This document shows positions 5,523 through 7,739 of a stretch of 7,739 bases of DNA, one piece after another (position 1 is the stretch's first letter; each line of letters opens with the position of its first letter). Below the pieces are notes generated by a model that had not been told where the DNA came from, did not search any database, and saw only the letters and a program-made list of their open reading frames with translations. The DNA is from Arenicella sp. (GTDB lineage Bacteria > Pseudomonadota > Gammaproteobacteria > Arenicellales > Arenicellaceae): NCBI GenBank assembly GCA_018677115.1, contig JAHHOC010000473.1:1-7739 (forward strand), given 5' to 3'. Position numbers and translations under genes: made by a program.

Positions 5523-6818
5523 ATGAGAGCCGCAGCGCGAGTGCAGGCAGCCATTGAGTTGCTGGATGAGATTGATCGCACCGGTTATCCGGCTGACCGG
5601 ACAATGTCGCATTATTTCCGTCAGCGCCGCTATATCGGTGCGGGTGATAAACGTGAAATATCGGAGCATCTGTATGCCGTGCTGCGCCACCGTCTGAGTC
5701 TTCAGCACTTGCTGAAATCGGTATCACTGACCTCATCGAGCAGATTATTGATGGCAGTGCATTTGCTTCAGATTGGAACCAAGCTGGAATCTGTTTTTGA
5801 TGGCCAACGGCATAACCCAACACGTTTTGGAGACACCCAGCTCGAAGCATTGGGCAATATAGAGTTTGCCAAACTGGGCGACGCGCCCCTGTACATCCGT
5901 CTGAACGTGCCAGAGTGGATAGCACCCGGTCTCGAGGCTGTTCTCGGCCAGCGCTTTGCAGTTGAAATGCAGGCTCTAAATGAACGAGCGTCAACTGACA
6001 TAAGGGTAAATAGCCTGAAATCGAGTAGACAGCAGCTTGGCCCCGAGTTTGAGAGGCAGGGGCTAAAGTTCAGCGACGGCGAACTGGCGCCATCTGCTAT
6101 TGTGTTTGAACAGCGGGTCGCGCTGTTTGACACGGATGCATTCAAACGTGGTGAATTCGAGGTTCAGGATCAAGGTTCACAGTTGCTCGCCCTGGCCACA
6201 GGCGTCAGGCCCGGTGATAAAGTCATCGATTTTTGTGCCGGTGCGGGCGGTAAGACACTGGCGATGGCGGCTATGATGCAAAATAAGGGCACGCTGTATG
6301 CCTGCGATATTCACTCAAAGCGCCTTGATGAGCTGAAAAAGAGATGCCGCAGGGCAGGGGTGCACAATGTACGCGTTCACCGCCTGAGTTCGGAGCAGGA
6401 TAAATGGATCAAGCAACATTCGTCGTATGCCGATGCAGTATTAGTAGACGCACCGTGCACAGGTACCGGCACGTGGCGGCGCAACCCCGATAGCCGGTGG
6501 AGGTTGGATTCGGGCGACCTGCAATATCTGTTGCAGCTGCAGCACTCTATTCTGACCAATGCGGCGCGATTGGTTAAACCCGGCGGAAAATTGTTTTACG
6601 CTACCTGTTCTTTGTTACAGGAAGAAAATGAGCGACAGATAGACCAGTTTCTGGATGCAAATGCGCAGTTCAAGCCATCGGTCATCGGCAATTTGAATCT
6701 GTTTCAGGCCATTGCCGACAAAGTGGAGTTATCTGCAAATACTCTGAGAACCTATCCCGCCCTGTCAGGCTGTGACGGCTTTTACCTCTGCGCGTTGCAA
6801 CGCGCAGAGGAATCATAA
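5523..6818 (+). CDS. RsmB/NOP-family SAM-dependent RNA cytosine-C5 methyltransferase
   Basis: The 431-residue enzyme is predicted to methylate C5 of a cytosine in RNA, most likely 16S rRNA. Residues 1-60 (ARVQAAIELLDEI, YFRQRRYIGAGDKREISEHLYAVLRHR) resemble the NusB-like N-terminal part of RsmB. The Rossmann domain begins near 215 (FEVQDQGSQLLA). Motif I is DFCAGAGGKT (236-245), the SAM-ribose acid is D262 in ACDIHSKRL, motif IV is DAPCTGTGTWRRNPD (309-323) with C312, and motif VI is FYATCS with C362. The two cysteines expected of m5C RNA methyltransferases, nucleophile in motif VI and helper in motif IV, are both present. Length is close to E. coli RsmB (429), but motif I is CAGAGGKT rather than CAAPGGKT, so position specificity (C967) is not assured and I give no symbol. 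The ATG lacks a clear Shine-Dalgarno; the start rests on family-like N-terminal sequence. Confidence 0.93.
   Translation: MRAAARVQAAIELLDEIDRTGYPADRTMSHYFRQRRYIGAGDKREISEHLYAVLRHRLSLQHLLKSVSLTSSSRLLMAVHLLQIGTKLESVFDGQRHNPTRFGDTQLEALGNIEFAKLGDAPLYIRLNVPEWIAPGLEAVLGQRFAVEMQALNERASTDIRVNSLKSSRQQLGPEFERQGLKFSDGELAPSAIVFEQRVALFDTDAFKRGEFEVQDQGSQLLALATGVRPGDKVIDFCAGAGGKTLAMAAMMQNKGTLYACDIHSKRLDELKKRCRRAGVHNVRVHRLSSEQDKWIKQHSSYADAVLVDAPCTGTGTWRRNPDSRWRLDSGDLQYLLQLQHSILTNAARLVKPGGKLFYATCSLLQEENERQIDQFLDANAQFKPSVIGNLNLFQAIADKVELSANTLRTYPALSGCDGFYLCALQRAEES
6785..6810. repeat. Perfect 26-bp palindrome at the 3' end of the methyltransferase gene
   Basis: The half-site CCTCTGCGCGTTG is followed directly by its exact reverse complement. 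It spans codons of the final LCALQRAEE and ends 5 bp before the TAA codon. In RNA it would make a very stable stem of about 11 bp with a 4-nt loop on either strand. No T-run follows on either side, so it is not a standard intrinsic terminator. Lying between two convergent genes whose stops are 12 bp apart, it may act as a bidirectional transcription or RNA 3'-end block. Confidence 0.75.
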
Positions 6819-6830
6819 ACCTGCTTTGCT

Positions 6831-7610
6831 CTAGTCTTTACCGAACTTAAATCCTTTCAGTTTGTCACCCAGTTTGTCGCCAACTCCCAGTTTGTCGCCC
6901 AAATCACCACCAAGCTTATCACCCAGCTTTTCCTTGATTTGTTCATCGACCACTTGCTTGACCTTTTTCTTGGCTTCCTCGGCCAGAATCTTGCCAATTT
7001 CACCGGTAGCATAATCCTTTATCTGGGCCGAGACATGGTTAGTCAGTTCCCGCGTCAGCCTGCCTGAAATCTGTTCCGGGTTACCCTTTAAATTCTTAAG
7101 TACAAAATCTTCCATAACAAACGAGCGCTCGCCCAGTTTATCTGCGACAAGGTTAATTTGTGCCTTTCGCAACTCAAAAGAATTAATGGTGATTATCGTA
7201 TCGTCCATGCTGCTGGGTTCGGTGGACTCCTCTGTTTCAGGCATGTTTGCCAATAAGTCCTCGAAATTATTTTTAGTGCCCTTCAGCTCGGCGTTGATAA
7301 TCGGTTGGTTAATCAGTATTCGCTCAACCAGTTGATTTTCGTAATCCACATCAGCTGAAAAAGTGGCAACCTGAATCGCCGAGGCAGCCTTATAACCGGC
7401 CGGGTTGGCCACCGACAAGCCGTTAATCGTGGCGATGCCCTCTGCCAATTGCGTGACCACGCTTTCTACTTTGACTTTAGATCCCAGCGCTGCTGAGCCT
7501 TCTTTTTCGATTACGTCTGCGATTATCTGGTCAAGCTTGCCAACCAGAACTGTTGCGGCAATGCCTACGATGGCAATAATCACAACCAATCCGATGAGAA
7601 CTTTTTTCAT
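6831..7610 (-). CDS. Membrane-anchored protein of unknown function, weakly AsmA-like, with GDKL repeats
   Basis: The protein has 259 residues. The ATG at 7610-7608 is supported by AAGGA 7 nt upstream. Residues 4-23 form one hydrophobic segment after MKK, read as an uncleaved N-terminal anchor facing the periplasm. The following part (about 30-120) alternates short strands: SAALGSKVKVESVVTQLAEGIATINGLSVANPAGY, ILINQPIINAELKG. This pattern resembles the N-terminal AsmA/TamB-like repeats of bacterial envelope lipid-transport proteins, but the protein is far shorter than AsmA and I would not assign that function. Residues 122-135 are acidic and Ser/Thr-rich. From about 195 it is helical and Lys/Glu-rich, ending in four GDKL units (230-251). 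It is convergent with the methyltransferase gene and appears monocistronic within the window. Confidence 0.85.
   Translation of the reverse strand: MKKVLIGLVVIIAIVGIAATVLVGKLDQIIADVIEKEGSAALGSKVKVESVVTQLAEGIATINGLSVANPAGYKAASAIQVATFSADVDYENQLVERILINQPIINAELKGTKNNFEDLLANMPETEESTEPSSMDDTIITINSFELRKAQINLVADKLGERSFVMEDFVLKNLKGNPEQISGRLTRELTNHVSAQIKDYATGEIGKILAEEAKKKVKQVVDEQIKEKLGDKLGGDLGDKLGVGDKLGDKLKGFKFGKD
6859..6930 (-). repeat. Short tandem repeats encoding GDKL units
   Basis: The 3' end of the unknown membrane protein gene carries imperfect copies of a 12-base word (CAGTTTGTCGCC on the plus strand, with CAGTTTGTCACC and AAGCTTATCACC variants). They encode G-D-K-L four times within residues 230-251, with GG and V insertions between them. 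Such repeats can change copy number by replication slippage in multiples of three without breaking the frame. Confidence 0.7.
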
Positions 7611-7651
7611 ACGATTATCCTTGTTATCTGAATCAATATTTTGGACTCGCT

Positions 7652-7679
7652 AAACTAGCAGATTTCATAGCTCGTGCAA
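7652..7679 (-). promoter_or_regulatory. Weak candidate promoter for the GDKL-repeat protein gene
   Basis: TTGCAC (7679-7674), 16 bp, then TAGTTT (7657-7652) preceded by TG one base upstream (an extended -10). The predicted leader would be about 35 nt to the ATG at 7610. The -10 is a poor match apart from the TG. I see no other feature from 7611 to the right edge. Confidence 0.3.
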
Positions 7680-7739
7680 AGAGTAGAGCCGCTATGCACA
7701 TGGATTTTGAATAGTCGCTACGCGTGTTTTCTGCTATCC

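Noticed and set aside
5521..5994. Minus-strand open frame of 157 codons opposite the methyltransferase gene
   Set aside because: Lies antisense to the conserved N-terminal domain of a full-length enzyme and has no recognisable motif.
1..7739. CRISPR array, transposon ends, tRNA or phage genes
   Set aside because: No regularly spaced repeats, transposase or integrase motifs, or tRNA-like folds were seen on either strand.

Overview
This window reads as a piece of a gammaproteobacterial chromosome. The small heat-shock protein is IbpA-like, the outer-membrane receptor is BtuB-like, the RNA methyltransferase is of the RsmB/NOP type, and the base composition is moderate. The genus cannot be fixed from the sequence alone. 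There are six protein genes (one cut by the left edge), one clear riboswitch and several readable promoters and terminators.

Left half, positions 1-4703, minus strand: a vitamin B12 (cobalamin) uptake operon. A near-consensus sigma70 promoter (TTGACT, 16 bp, TATAAT; 4676-4703) drives a leader carrying a canonical cobalamin riboswitch (4529-4661). The genes then follow in the order btuB (TonB-dependent outer-membrane receptor), a FecCD-type permease, an ABC ATPase and a BtuF-like cobalamin-binding protein. The last gene runs off the window at position 1. The cistrons are tightly packed: a 30-bp gap, then direct abutment, then an 8-bp overlap. The ATPase and permease resemble heme transporters (HmuV/HmuU) by sequence, but the riboswitch, the BtuB-like receptor and the BtuF-like binding protein assign the system to B12. 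Downstream of the aptamer, a leader segment can pair with the btuB ribosome-binding site, which suggests translational control.

Middle, 4712-5400, minus strand: a monocistronic IbpA/Hsp20-type small heat-shock protein. It has a strong sigma32-type promoter (CTTGAAA, 13 bp, CCCTATCT), a roughly 110-nt leader that folds into three hairpins, and a clean intrinsic terminator lying immediately before the btuB promoter.

Right part: an RsmB/NOP-family RNA cytosine-C5 methyltransferase on the plus strand (5523-6818) converges on a membrane-anchored protein of unknown function with weak AsmA-like features (6831-7610, minus strand), whose C-terminus carries GDKL repeats. Only 12 bp separate the two stops. 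A perfect 26-bp palindrome sits in the last codons of the methyltransferase gene.

I do not see a mobile element, CRISPR array, tRNA, rRNA, phage gene or defence system. The most useful second looks are the riboswitch expression platform, the possible RNA thermometer before the heat-shock gene, and the coding-region palindrome between the convergent genes.
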